Shown here: piece after piece, positions 27,584 through 36,033 of the stretch | How positions within the stretch are numbered: the first letter of the stretch is position 1 | Layout: each line of letters begins with the position of its first letter | Assembly: GCF_000374845.1 (NCBI RefSeq) | Contig: NZ_KB895416.1 | Coordinates: 248,001 to 312,000, forward strand | Direction: 5' to 3' | Origin: Paenibacillus terrigena DSM 21567 | Lineage (GTDB): Bacteria; Bacillota; Bacilli; Paenibacillales; Paenibacillaceae | Length of the DNA: 64,000 nt | Notes under the pieces: generated by a model | What the model was told of the DNA's origin: nothing | The model's input: only the letters and a program-made list of their open reading frames with translations | Database searches by the model: none | Position numbers and translations under genes: made by a program

Positions 27584-27597
27584 TTCAACGTGTTGAA
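27584..27597. promoter_or_regulatory. Inverted repeat upstream of the DUF441 gene
   Basis: TTCAAC and GTTGAA are separated by GT, 32 bp upstream of the DUF441 start. This size fits a dimeric regulator site, but no regulator can be assigned. Confidence 0.3.
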
Positions 27598-27666
27598 CTG
27601 AATGTGTTTTCCCTACCACGATAGCATATTCGCCTGTTAAATCAAAATGAACACCGTCATATGCCG

Positions 27667-28509
27667 TTATTTTCGCGTATTCAACTCACGATATTCGCTC
27701 GGACTTAAGCCCGTGCGCGTCTTGAAGGTGCGGTGGAAATACGTATAGCTTTGGAACCCGCAGAGCTCGGCGATTTGCTCCAACGTCATTTTGCTATATT
27801 CAATTCGTTCACGAGCTGTCGAGATCCGGACCTCAATCGCATAATCCATAATCGTCTGGCCGAATACCTCTTTGAACAGATGGCCAGCGCGAGATACACT
27901 GAGCTTCGCATGGTCTGCGACGTCCTGCAAAGTGATCGATTCAGCGGCATGCTGCTCAATATAATCTTTCATATGATTACAGATCGGTACATATTTGGAC
28001 TTCGCGCTGGAACGGTTGGATTCTTCCAATAGACGGTCGAGCATCAGGAAGAAGGACCTAGTGAGATACTGGACGATCTCCTCCATGGAATCATGGAAAC
28101 GTCGTTTCTCTTGAATCATCTGGCGCCACAACGTAATAAGCCGTTCATCCAGCCGAATTCGCGTCTTCGGACTGCGTTCGCGGGAGTTCCACCATTCTTC
28201 CACATAGCTGCCTCTGACCATGAGGAAGTAGTCCATACTATTAATTTTTGGTAGAACCTGATTCGAGATCGGATGCTGAAATCCTATCTTGAGTTCATAG
28301 ATATCGCCTTCTTTATAGAGCAGCAGGTCACCGGGTTCCACCGATTCGAAGTGATCGTTCATCCATACATGGGCAGAGCCCTCGGTCTGAAGACGAATGA
28401 GGTAGTAAGGTAGACGGCTGCGTTCCCGATTATCGTAAGGTCTATAATGTTTGGCATAGTCCACGAGCAGCACTTCCAAATTGTTCGCAGTGGTTTGTGA
28501 AACACTCAT
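27667..28509 (-). CDS. AraC-family transcriptional regulator
   Basis: A 280-residue regulator with an N-terminal cupin-like sugar-sensing domain (residues about 20-120, HFESVEPGDLLLYKEGDIYE) and a C-terminal double helix-turn-helix. The latter includes ITLQDVADHAKLSVSRAGHL and the AraC signature ending in YFHRTFKTRTGLSPSEYR. ATG 28509 follows AAAGGATGATG. It is divergent from the isomerase-dehydrogenase-isomerase genes starting at 28640 and most likely activates them in response to a sugar. Confidence 0.92.
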   Translation of the reverse strand: MSVSQTTANNLEVLLVDYAKHYRPYDNRERSRLPYYLIRLQTEGSAHVWMNDHFESVEPGDLLLYKEGDIYELKIGFQHPISNQVLPKINSMDYFLMVRGSYVEEWWNSRERSPKTRIRLDERLITLWRQMIQEKRRFHDSMEEIVQYLTRSFFLMLDRLLEESNRSSAKSKYVPICNHMKDYIEQHAAESITLQDVADHAKLSVSRAGHLFKEVFGQTIMDYAIEVRISTARERIEYSKMTLEQIAELCGFQSYTYFHRTFKTRTGLSPSEYRELNTRK

Positions 28510-28639
28510 TTTTCATCATCCTTTATGATCAAGTGTAGCAAAATAGTTCAGGATTAGGTCATATCATTCATTCCCATTATATCGATAATTTGTCTAGAAT
28601 AGAAGCGTAGGAAAACCTTTTCATAGGAGTTGGATTGCA

Positions 28640-29398
28640 ATGATGAAGATTGGGCTACAGTTATATACGTTACGTGAGGAGACAAGTCGTGATTTTGTAG
28701 GAACTTTGCGTAAAGTTGCAGAAATCGGCTATGAAGGTGTCGAATTTGCCGGGTATGGCGGTATGGCTGCGGAAGAGTTAAAGGCATTGCTAGACGAATT
28801 AAATCTCGTGTCGATTGGTGCTCATGTGGGCTTGGATCGCCTTCGTAATCATTTAGAAGAAGAGATCGCTTTTCATAAAGTGCTTGGAACTGAATATATT
28901 GCTTGCCCGTACCTATCTGCGGAAGAACGTGGTTCGCTAAGTTCTTTAATGGAGATTACGAAGATATTCAAGGATGCAACCCGCAAATGCGCAGAGCATG
29001 GTCTGCAGTTCGGATATCATAACCATGACTTCGAATTTACGGAGCAAATCGGGACCAAGACGGTGTTCGATTCGATCTTCGAATTGACGGCTCCAGCGCC
29101 GATGTTCGTTGAACTTGACGCTTGCTGGGTGCATCATGCAGGGTTCGATCCATCCGAATATATGATGAAATATGCGGGTCGTGTGCCGCTCGTTCATTTG
29201 AAAGATTTGGTGACGAATGAAGACGGGTCCGCGAAGACAGTTATTCTCGGCACCGGTGAGATGGAGCTGGATGAAGTGATCGCGACAGCGAAGTTGACGG
29301 GCGTTGAATGGTTGATCGTTGAGCAGGATATGTGCCAGATCGATCCGATTGAGAGTGTTACACAGAGTATGCAATGGGCGCGTGCGCATCGCAAATAG
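28640..29398 (+). CDS. Sugar phosphate isomerase/epimerase (TIM barrel)
   Basis: A 252-residue xylose-isomerase-like TIM barrel starting MMKIGLQLYTLREETSRDF. Metal ligands fit FGYHNHDFEF, MFVELDACWVHHAG and VPLVHLKDL. ATG 28640 or the adjacent ATG 28643 follows AGGAG. It is the first gene of a three-gene set with a Gfo/Idh/MocA dehydrogenase and a second TIM barrel. This combination in Firmicutes usually epimerises or isomerises 3-keto-sugars or inositol-like compounds. The exact substrate is unknown. Confidence 0.88.
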   Translation: MMKIGLQLYTLREETSRDFVGTLRKVAEIGYEGVEFAGYGGMAAEELKALLDELNLVSIGAHVGLDRLRNHLEEEIAFHKVLGTEYIACPYLSAEERGSLSSLMEITKIFKDATRKCAEHGLQFGYHNHDFEFTEQIGTKTVFDSIFELTAPAPMFVELDACWVHHAGFDPSEYMMKYAGRVPLVHLKDLVTNEDGSAKTVILGTGEMELDEVIATAKLTGVEWLIVEQDMCQIDPIESVTQSMQWARAHRK

Positions 29399-29449
29399 GG
29401 TTGTAATTTCTTTTATATAAAACTATTAAACTATTGGAGGAATTCTATT

Positions 29450-30535
29450 ATGTCCAAAATTTACCGTATTGCAATTATCGGCTGTGGTGGTATCGCGAAC
29501 GGCAAACATATGCCAAGTCTTAAGAAATTGAAAAATATCGAGATGGTAGCTTTCTGCGATATCATTCCTGAGCGTGCAGAGAAAGCGGCAGAAGAATATG
29601 GTGCTGAAGATGCAAAAGTATACACAGATTACAATGAAGTATTCGCTGACAAAACGATTGATATCGTACATGTATGTACGCCGAACGATTCCCATGCTGA
29701 GATTGCAATTGCTGCGATGGAAGCGGACAAACATGTTATGTGTGAGAAGCCAATGGCGAAGACAGCAGCAGATGCACGTCGTATGGTAGAAGTTGCGAAG
29801 TCGACTGGCAAGAAGCTTACCGTTGGATACAACAACCGTTTCCGTACAGACAGCCGTTATTTGAAAGAAGTATGTGAAGCTGGAGATCTGGGTGAAATTT
29901 ACTTCGCGAAGGCTCACGCGATTCGTCGTCGTGCCGTACCTACATGGGGCGTATTCTTGGATGAAGAGAAACAAGGCGGCGGACCGCTTATCGATATCGG
30001 TACACATGCGCTTGACTTGACGCTCTGGATGATGAACAACTACAAGCCAAAAGCGGTTCTCGGAACAGCATTCCATAAACTATCGAGCCGTGAAAATGCA
30101 GCTAACGCATGGGGCCCATGGGATCCAGAGAAATTCACAGTTGAAGATTCCGCATTCGGGATGATTACGATGGAGAACGGTGCAACGATCATGCTCGAAT
30201 CCAGCTGGGCGCTTAACGTGGTGAAATCCGGTGAAGCAATCTGTACGCTTTGCGGAACAGAAGGCGGCGCAGATATGTGGGATGGTCTTGTAATCAATGG
30301 TGAGAAGCACAGCAAATTGTACGATCAGAAGATCCAACTTGGCGCAAGTGGCGTAGCTTTCTATGATGGCGCTTCGGAAGATGCTCCAGATGTAGAAATG
30401 CGTCTATGGATCGAAGCAATCGAGCAGGATAAAGATCCTGTCGTAACAGCTGAGCAAGCATGCGTTGTTTCTGAAATTCTTGAAGCGATCTACGAATCTT
30501 CCAAAACAGGCAAAGCTGTCTACTTCAACAACTAA
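29450..30535 (+). CDS. Gfo/Idh/MocA-family NAD(P)-dependent oxidoreductase
   Basis: A 361-residue two-domain dehydrogenase. The N-terminal Rossmann fold begins YRIAIIGCGGIANGKHMPSL, with the family Lys in CEKPMAKT near 98-105. The C-terminal alpha/beta domain has the catalytic DIGTHALDLTLW, with a His near 188. Such enzymes oxidise or reduce a sugar hydroxyl, often at C3, or an inositol. ATG 29450 follows GGAGGAATTC. Flanked by two TIM-barrel isomerases, it likely produces the keto-sugar they act on. Confidence 0.93.
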   Translation: MSKIYRIAIIGCGGIANGKHMPSLKKLKNIEMVAFCDIIPERAEKAAEEYGAEDAKVYTDYNEVFADKTIDIVHVCTPNDSHAEIAIAAMEADKHVMCEKPMAKTAADARRMVEVAKSTGKKLTVGYNNRFRTDSRYLKEVCEAGDLGEIYFAKAHAIRRRAVPTWGVFLDEEKQGGGPLIDIGTHALDLTLWMMNNYKPKAVLGTAFHKLSSRENAANAWGPWDPEKFTVEDSAFGMITMENGATIMLESSWALNVVKSGEAICTLCGTEGGADMWDGLVINGEKHSKLYDQKIQLGASGVAFYDGASEDAPDVEMRLWIEAIEQDKDPVVTAEQACVVSEILEAIYESSKTGKAVYFNN

Positions 30536-30556
30536 TCAGCAAAGGAGCGTTCAAAG

Positions 30557-31525
30557 ATGAAATTAGGCGTATTCGCTGTATTATTTGGTCAAAAGCCGCT
30601 TGAAGAAGCGCTCGATTATATTCAAGGCAAAGGGCTGCAAGCTGTCGAAATCGGTACAGGAGGCTATCCGGGGAACAGTCACTGCAAACCGGAAGAGCTG
30701 CTAGCTGACGCGGGCAAATTAAAAGCGTTCAAGCAAGCTTTCGATTCCCGTGGATTAACGATCAGTGCGCTGAGCTGTCACGGCAATGCGCTGCATCCGC
30801 AGAAGGATATCGCGAAGCCGTTCCATGATGATTTCATGCGTACGATCGAGCTTGCGGAGCGTCTTGAAGTACCTGTTGTTAACGGATTCTCAGGCTGCCC
30901 AGGCGACCATGAGGGTGCGAAATACCCGAACTGGCCGGTTGCGCCTTGGCCGGGTGACTATCAAGAAATTCTCGACTGGCAATGGTCGAACAAAGTGATC
31001 CCTTACTGGACGGAGACGGGGAAATACGCTTCGGATCGTGGGGTCAAAATCGCACTAGAATTGCATGGCGGTTTCTCCGTGCATACACCAGCGAACTTGC
31101 TTCGTCTGCGTGAAGCGGTTGGGGAAGTGATCGGCGCGAACCTCGATCCGAGCCATATGTGGTGGCAAGGGATTGATCCGGTACAAGCGATCCATATTCT
31201 AGGACGCGAGAATGCGATTCATCACTTCCATGCAAAGGACACAACGATCGATCCGATCAATGTGAACAAACATGGTGTGACGGATATGCAATCCTATGCT
31301 TTGATGCTTGATCGTGCATGGCAGTTCCGTACGGTGGGTTATGGTCATGATATGAAGGTGTGGGCGGACATCATGAGTGCGCTTCGTCTTGTCGGCTATG
31401 ATTATGTCGTAAGTATTGAGCATGAAGATGGCTTGATGTCGGTAGAGGAAGGCTTCACGAAAGCCGTCGAGAACTTGAATCAAGTTTTGATTAGAGAGCC
31501 GCTTGGCGAGATGTGGTGGGTATAA
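30557..31525 (+). CDS. Sugar phosphate isomerase/epimerase, long form
   Basis: A 322-residue TIM barrel starting MKLGVFAVLFGQKPLEEALD, with a conserved VEIGTGGYPGN turn. Metal-site candidates are KIALELHGGFSVH, GANLDPSHMWWQG, AIHHFHAKD and VVSIEHED. It is longer than its partner at 28640, because of an inserted region near 110-150 (FSGCPGDHEGAKYPNWPVAP). ATG 30557 follows AAAGGAGCG, 21 bp after the dehydrogenase gene, so the two are cotranscribed. The family and a keto-sugar role are clear; the substrate is not. Confidence 0.9.
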   Translation: MKLGVFAVLFGQKPLEEALDYIQGKGLQAVEIGTGGYPGNSHCKPEELLADAGKLKAFKQAFDSRGLTISALSCHGNALHPQKDIAKPFHDDFMRTIELAERLEVPVVNGFSGCPGDHEGAKYPNWPVAPWPGDYQEILDWQWSNKVIPYWTETGKYASDRGVKIALELHGGFSVHTPANLLRLREAVGEVIGANLDPSHMWWQGIDPVQAIHILGRENAIHHFHAKDTTIDPINVNKHGVTDMQSYALMLDRAWQFRTVGYGHDMKVWADIMSALRLVGYDYVVSIEHEDGLMSVEEGFTKAVENLNQVLIREPLGEMWWV

Positions 31526-31550
31526 GACCCGTCACGATAATTAATAAATG

Positions 31551-31600
31551 AAAATCCCCGTTCTTCCGGTCTGTTGAGACTGTGAGGAACGGGGATTTTT
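31551..31600. terminator. Bidirectional intrinsic terminator
   Basis: AAAATCCCCGTTC at 31551-31563 pairs with GAACGGGGATTTTT at 31587-31600. The stem has A/T runs on both sides, so it can serve the isomerase operon on the plus strand and the convergent peptidase gene on the minus strand. Confidence 0.92.
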
Positions 31601-31636
31601 GATTTAGATGAATCGGGTTAGATGGAAAGCGTGGGG

Positions 31637-32728
31637 CTATCCTCCGATGATCGTTAGTTCTTTTGGATATGTCGTGAGAATTTCGATTCCGTCTGCCGTC
31701 ACGACGACGTCGTCTTCGATCCGGACGCCGCCGCGGTTCGGGAGGTATATGCCCGGTTCAATCGTGAATACGACGCCTTCTTGCAGGAGGTCTTCATTGT
31801 TCGCATGAACGCCTGGATATTCATGTACATCCATGCCGAGACCGTGACCTAGGCGATGCATGAAATATTGTCCATAGCCTTGATCTTCGATCACTTGACG
31901 CGCAGCGCGGTCAATGGAGGCATAGGTCACGCCAGGGCGGACGGCTGCGATCGCCGCGAGATTCGCTTGAAGCGTCGTGTTGTAGATTTCTTTGAGCTGA
32001 TCATCAATCTCGCCTACAGCGAACGTTCGCGTAATGTCCGAAGCGTAGCCATTGGCATAGACGCCGAGATCGAAAAGCAGCAGCTCATTCGCTTGCACTT
32101 TCCGTGTGCTTGGATTCCCATGCGGCAATGCGGATTTCTCTCCAGCGAGCACCATGGTATCGAAGGAAGGCCCATCAGCGCCCAGCTTCTTCATCTGGTA
32201 TTCGAGCTCAGCGACGAGTTCTATCTCGGTTACGCCGACCTTCACTTGGCTGACGACGGTATGTAATGCTGCCTCAACCAGCCGCACGGCTTCCTTCATG
32301 CGCACGATCTCGTCTGCGGATTTACGCATGCGCATGCTGCGGAGCTGATCTCCTGCGTCGATATACGCGTTCGCTTGCACGACAGCGCTTAATCCTTCGA
32401 AACGAACGACGGATAGGTGCTCTTTCTCAATCCCGAGCGTGTGGATCGAAGCTGGCAGGTGCTGTTTTAAGATGGCATATGGATTATCCGTATCCGTATG
32501 TGTGGCAATTCGCTTCACCGAAGATTCCTGCGAAGCTGCTTCTGCATCGAGTGCGGGAACGATCAGCACTGGCTCTTGCTCTGTAGAGATGATAAGACCG
32601 AGGAAACGCTCGTGCGGATTGCAGGCGAATCCAGTGAAGTAGTAAACATGCTTCGGTTCCGTAATTAATAGAGTGGACATGCCGCTTGCTTGCATAAGGG
32701 TATAGAGTTGATTGATGCGGTTCGTCAT
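31637..32728 (-). CDS. Xaa-Pro peptidase, M24 family
   Basis: A cytosolic metallopeptidase acting on peptides with proline in the second position (PepP/PepQ-like). The 363-residue protein has an N-terminal creatinase-like domain (ITEPKHVYYFTGFACNPHER) and a C-terminal pita-bread domain with all five metal ligands. These are two Asp in LFDLGVYANGYASDITRT, His in HRLGHGLGMDVHEYPG, Glu in FTIEPGIYLP, and Glu in GVRIEDDV. The frame is open upstream to 32800, but AAAGGA before ATG 32728 and normal family length favour that start. It is probably monocistronic. Confidence 0.93.
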   Translation of the reverse strand: MTNRINQLYTLMQASGMSTLLITEPKHVYYFTGFACNPHERFLGLIISTEQEPVLIVPALDAEAASQESSVKRIATHTDTDNPYAILKQHLPASIHTLGIEKEHLSVVRFEGLSAVVQANAYIDAGDQLRSMRMRKSADEIVRMKEAVRLVEAALHTVVSQVKVGVTEIELVAELEYQMKKLGADGPSFDTMVLAGEKSALPHGNPSTRKVQANELLLFDLGVYANGYASDITRTFAVGEIDDQLKEIYNTTLQANLAAIAAVRPGVTYASIDRAARQVIEDQGYGQYFMHRLGHGLGMDVHEYPGVHANNEDLLQEGVVFTIEPGIYLPNRGGVRIEDDVVVTADGIEILTTYPKELTIIGG

Positions 32729-32841
32729 TGTGGATTTCATCCTTTCGCTAACTAGAGATTCTATATAGCGACGATACCACTTTTTAAGCGGGAATGCCAA
32801 TGATGGGTGTTGCTATGTACGTCTTATTCTTTATTCGATGA

Positions 32842-33507
32842 TTAGCTTAATGCCTTGTCCATCATTTCTGATTTTTTCTTGCTTATTGTTGATTTGTAGG
32901 CTTCTTCTGCTTTATCAGCCATTTTTGTGGATAATCCAGCGTCTTTCAATTCTTGCTTCATTTTGCCCAGAATATCATAGAACACACCGTCAACACTCTT
33001 CTCCAATTTTTTCGCCGCACTCATATAAATGGAGGCGATTTCGGACTTCGACCGATCAGACCCTTTGTAATCTTTTTTAGCATTTTTGAGGAGAATATCG
33101 AGCTTGGATACGGCCATACTCTGCAGCTTGACGAATGTCGAAGCATATTTCTCAGAAATTTCTTTTTCTTTGTCTGAAGTTGCTCCATCGATTAGTTTAT
33201 TAACTTCTTCCTTTGAAATAGGTTCTGCTTTGGTAGCCACAGGCTTGGCCTCCTTCTCGCTCTTCTTGTCGGTTGTTGCTGTCGAATTATTTTGGGATTG
33301 GTCACCAGATTTGTCGTTGGAATCTCCATTATTGGTCTCCGTATTTAACCCAGGGTCAAGAACGCCAGAGAAGTCAAAAAAATCTGCATCGGCATGAATC
33401 TCATCTGCTGTGACATCGCGATTAAACAAATAATTATAGGTATATAAGCCTAATCCTCCTAATATCAAGACAATTCCTAAAATGACAATAAGTGTTTTTT
33501 TACGCAT
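32842..33507 (-). CDS. Membrane-anchored helical protein at the exopolysaccharide locus
   Basis: A 221-residue protein with one N-terminal hydrophobic segment (KTLIVILGIVLILGGLGLYT, residues 4-23), then an outside-facing acidic, Asn/Ser/Lys-rich linker to about 110. The C-terminal domain from about 120 is helical and lysine-rich, ending ELKDAGLSTKMADKAEE and so on. I recognise no named family. This C-terminal domain appears related to that of the gene at 51180, on the far side of the polysaccharide locus (similar spacing, common KQ-x-L-x3-G-x-ST motif). ATG 33507 follows AAAGGAG. A role at the cell surface with the polymer is inferred. Confidence 0.72.
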   Translation of the reverse strand: MRKKTLIVILGIVLILGGLGLYTYNYLFNRDVTADEIHADADFFDFSGVLDPGLNTETNNGDSNDKSGDQSQNNSTATTDKKSEKEAKPVATKAEPISKEEVNKLIDGATSDKEKEISEKYASTFVKLQSMAVSKLDILLKNAKKDYKGSDRSKSEIASIYMSAAKKLEKSVDGVFYDILGKMKQELKDAGLSTKMADKAEEAYKSTISKKKSEMMDKALS

Positions 33508-33799
33508 TGAATGTTTTACTCCTTTGTAGAATATTAGTAGTTTTCAGTTAAGATACCATAAAATGAGGTGCGAATCATATACTTTTTAACATTTAATAGC
33601 AGATAAAGTTTTTAATACAAGAAGTGGATTATAGAACTTAAAGATTAGTTAAAGAGTCGAAAAAATAGGTTGTATGGATTAGGTAAAGATAGTAGTATGT
33701 TGGAATATGTTGTAATCTACATCTATTTGCGATTATATTACTATAAATACAGTAAATTCGACATATTGTGCAAAAGGTAAAAATATTCGGAGATGTCAT

Positions 33800-33925
33800 C
33801 CTTTCCGTTATCAATGGAGGCACTCGGCCGTGCTGTGGGAGCTAAAGCATAGTTCCTTAGACGTTGATCGCCAAGGGTACGGTGTGAGGTTAGGTTAAAT
33901 GCCTGCGTAAAAAGTAGAGGAAATC
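33800..33925 (+). ncRNA. Candidate EAR-like (eps-associated RNA) antitermination element
   Basis: A GC-richer block in AT-rich DNA folds into hairpins. GCAC/GTGC around 33820-33833 closes a TCGGCC loop. GGAGCTA pairs with TAGTTCC around 33838-33855 over an AAGCA loop. Downstream, TACG and CGTA around 33877-33908 could close another helix. The EAR element of Bacillales lies directly upstream of epsC homologues and allows RNA polymerase to pass terminators in polysaccharide operons. The next gene here is an epsC/capD homologue and a terminator lies in between. The assignment rests on position and structure, not a covariance search; boundaries are approximate. Confidence 0.5.
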
Positions 33926-33953
33926 TTTAATGGTTTGAGTGTACGAAAATTAA

Positions 33954-33967
33954 TGGTAGCGCTTACA
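33954..33967 (+). promoter_or_regulatory. cre-like box (CcpA site) in the eps leader
   Basis: TGGTAGCGCTTACA fits the degenerate cre pattern TGNNANCGNTNNCA and differs from the near-ideal TGTAAGCGCTTACA only at two positions. Lying inside the probable transcribed leader, it could act as a roadblock for carbon-catabolite control. Confidence 0.45.
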
Positions 33968-34024
33968 GTTCGTGCGTTGAAACGATAGAAGATCGGATTT
34001 CTACTGTATATGGAATGGTTATAT

Positions 34025-34063
34025 ACTCCTGATGATGTTGCGTGACATCGTTTGGAGTTTTTT
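34025..34063 (+). terminator. Intrinsic terminator in the eps leader, upstream of the first gene
   Basis: ACTCC at 34025-34029 pairs with GGAGT at 34054-34058. An inner helix pairs GATGATGT with ACATCGTT, apart from one mismatch next to the outer helix, and a run of six T follows. It precedes the operon start at 34131, so transcripts from upstream need antitermination to enter the operon. Confidence 0.8.
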
Positions 34064-34130
34064 ATATTAGAGGAGTTAAATAAGTTGAACTGTCTTTAGA
34101 GAGAAATTGGGATAAGGGGGGTGAACGTAG

Positions 34131-36014
34131 TTGGTGGCATATGGTCGGAAGATGATTCTTGTATTTATTGATATTTTCAGTATTTGGGCGAGTGTATACA
34201 TAGCGTACTTTCTGATGTTTCATGGCACCATACCTGCAGAATATCATATGCAAGCATTTAAATTAGCTGTGTTATCGACGGTGATCTGTACAGTCATGTT
34301 GTACTACCATAAGTTGTATAGTCGAATTTGGCGTTATGCGAGTGTCGTTGAAACCTTAGAAATCGTTAAATGCGTTGTGATATCGAGTGTCGTTTCTTAT
34401 GCAATCATGAGGTTCATTTTTGCCGAGAAGGTATACTGGATTATTCTTCTAATGGCTGTACAGACGATGGTTATTAGTATTGGCGGAGTAAGACTCCTGT
34501 GGAAATATATATATATCACTCGAAATAGCAATAGATCAAATACTAGCAAAACGTTAATCATTGGTGCCGGGGATTGTGGAAGCTTGATTGCAAAAGAGCT
34601 AATGACAAACCCGTCTTCCAAAATGTTACCTGTTGCTTTTGTAGATGATGACCCTGTGAAGCATCAACATCAAATTCTTGGAATTCCTGTGGTGGGTTCG
34701 CGGAAAGATATTTTACATATTGTGAATGAAATGAGTATTGAACATATTATTATCGCGATGCCATCGATACCTAAGAGCGAGATTAGACAGATTATTGATA
34801 TTTGCAAGGAAACCAAGGCGAAGTTGAAAATTGTGCCGATTCTCAATGATATTATTGTTGGCAAAATTAATATACAAAGTATTCGTGATGTGCAAGTGGA
34901 AGATTTGCTTGGTAGAGAACCCGTCGATACAGATCTTGAAGGTATTGCAGATTATGTGAGAGAGAAGACGGTGCTTATTACCGGTGCTGGTGGATCTATT
35001 GGATCTGAGTTGTGCAGACAGATCGCATTGTTCAGGCCGAGACGACTGTTGTTGCTTGGACATGGTGAGAACAGTATTTATACGATAGAAATGGAATTGC
35101 GCAATAATTTCTCGCATTTGGCGATTATTCCGATCATTGCTGATGTTCAAGACCGAGCGAGAATTGAACAGGTATTCGAAAAACATCGTCCTCAAGTAGT
35201 TTTCCATGCTGCAGCGCATAAGCATGTTCCACTAATGGAAGCGAACCCGGCTGAAGCAATTAAAAATAACGTGTTTGGGTCCAAGAATGTAGCGGAGTGT
35301 GCTCATCTATTTGGTGCAGAAAGATTCGTTATGATCTCTACCGATAAGGCTGTTAATCCAACGAGCGTTATGGGAACCACAAAACGTATTGCAGAAATGG
35401 TTGTACAGAGTATTAATGCTGAGAGTAAAACAGTATTTGCAGCGGTACGTTTTGGGAATGTACTGGGAAGTCGTGGGAGTGTCATCCCGCGGTTTAAGGA
35501 GCAGATTAAACGTGGAGGGCCTGTCACTGTGACGCATCCCGAAATGGTTCGTTATTTCATGACCATCCCCGAAGCAGTTCAACTGGTAATTCAAGCGGGT
35601 GCTCTGGCACAGGGTGAGGAAGTCTTTGTATTAGATATGGGCGAACCTGTGAAAATCGTAGATCTCGCAAAAGGATTAATCAAAATGTCCGGCTTGGAGC
35701 CAAATGTAGATATCAAAATTCAATATTCGGGTATTCGGCCCGGAGAGAAGTTGTATGAGGAGCTGCTAACCAACGAGGAAGGGCTATCATCCACGACCCA
35801 TAACCGGATCTTTATAGGAAAAGCCGTTGAATATGATAAAGCTAAATTAAAACTACAAGTGAATAATTTGGAGCATGTACTTGAAGAAACGGATCGAATT
35901 AGATATCACCTGCAACAACTTGTACCGACGTATTGCTCGCTGGATCTGCAGAAAGAGAATTCGGTGGAAGAGAAGAACGAGATGGTTACGGATTTGGTGT
36001 TGGTTGGTGTCTAA
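34131..36014 (+). CDS. Membrane nucleotide-sugar dehydratase/epimerase, CapD/EpsC/PglF type
   Basis: A 627-residue protein, probably a UDP-GlcNAc 4,6-dehydratase that starts an amino-deoxysugar pathway. It has about four N-terminal membrane helices (residues 10-120), a cytosolic nucleotide-binding region with LIIGAGDCGSLIAKEL, and the catalytic SDR domain with TVLITGAGGSIGSELCRQI near 282-300. The active-site segment STDKAVNPTSVMGTTKR has methionine in place of the usual SDR tyrosine, as in this subfamily. It starts at TTG 34131 (GTG 34134 is also possible) behind AAGGGGGGTGA. First gene of the exopolysaccharide operon. Confidence 0.9.
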   Translation: MVAYGRKMILVFIDIFSIWASVYIAYFLMFHGTIPAEYHMQAFKLAVLSTVICTVMLYYHKLYSRIWRYASVVETLEIVKCVVISSVVSYAIMRFIFAEKVYWIILLMAVQTMVISIGGVRLLWKYIYITRNSNRSNTSKTLIIGAGDCGSLIAKELMTNPSSKMLPVAFVDDDPVKHQHQILGIPVVGSRKDILHIVNEMSIEHIIIAMPSIPKSEIRQIIDICKETKAKLKIVPILNDIIVGKINIQSIRDVQVEDLLGREPVDTDLEGIADYVREKTVLITGAGGSIGSELCRQIALFRPRRLLLLGHGENSIYTIEMELRNNFSHLAIIPIIADVQDRARIEQVFEKHRPQVVFHAAAHKHVPLMEANPAEAIKNNVFGSKNVAECAHLFGAERFVMISTDKAVNPTSVMGTTKRIAEMVVQSINAESKTVFAAVRFGNVLGSRGSVIPRFKEQIKRGGPVTVTHPEMVRYFMTIPEAVQLVIQAGALAQGEEVFVLDMGEPVKIVDLAKGLIKMSGLEPNVDIKIQYSGIRPGEKLYEELLTNEEGLSSTTHNRIFIGKAVEYDKAKLKLQVNNLEHVLEETDRIRYHLQQLVPTYCSLDLQKENSVEEKNEMVTDLVLVGV

Positions 36015-36033
36015 ATGATTTAGGAGGATGGAA

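Larger units (their letters stand above)
33508..34130 (+). other. 623-bp non-coding leader of the exopolysaccharide operon
   Basis: No convincing gene is present. From 33508 to about 33795 the DNA is AT-rich and holds presumably the promoter, but no clear -35/-10 pair was found. It then contains the candidate structured RNA at 33800-33925, a cre-like box at 33954-33967 and an intrinsic terminator at 34025-34063, ending with AAGGGGGGTGA in front of the first gene. Confidence 0.7.

Noticed and set aside
34081-34095. Four-codon leader peptide (TTG AAC TGT CTT TAG) after GAGGAG in the eps leader
   Set aside because: Too short and without a codon signature of attenuation; chance occurrence is likely.
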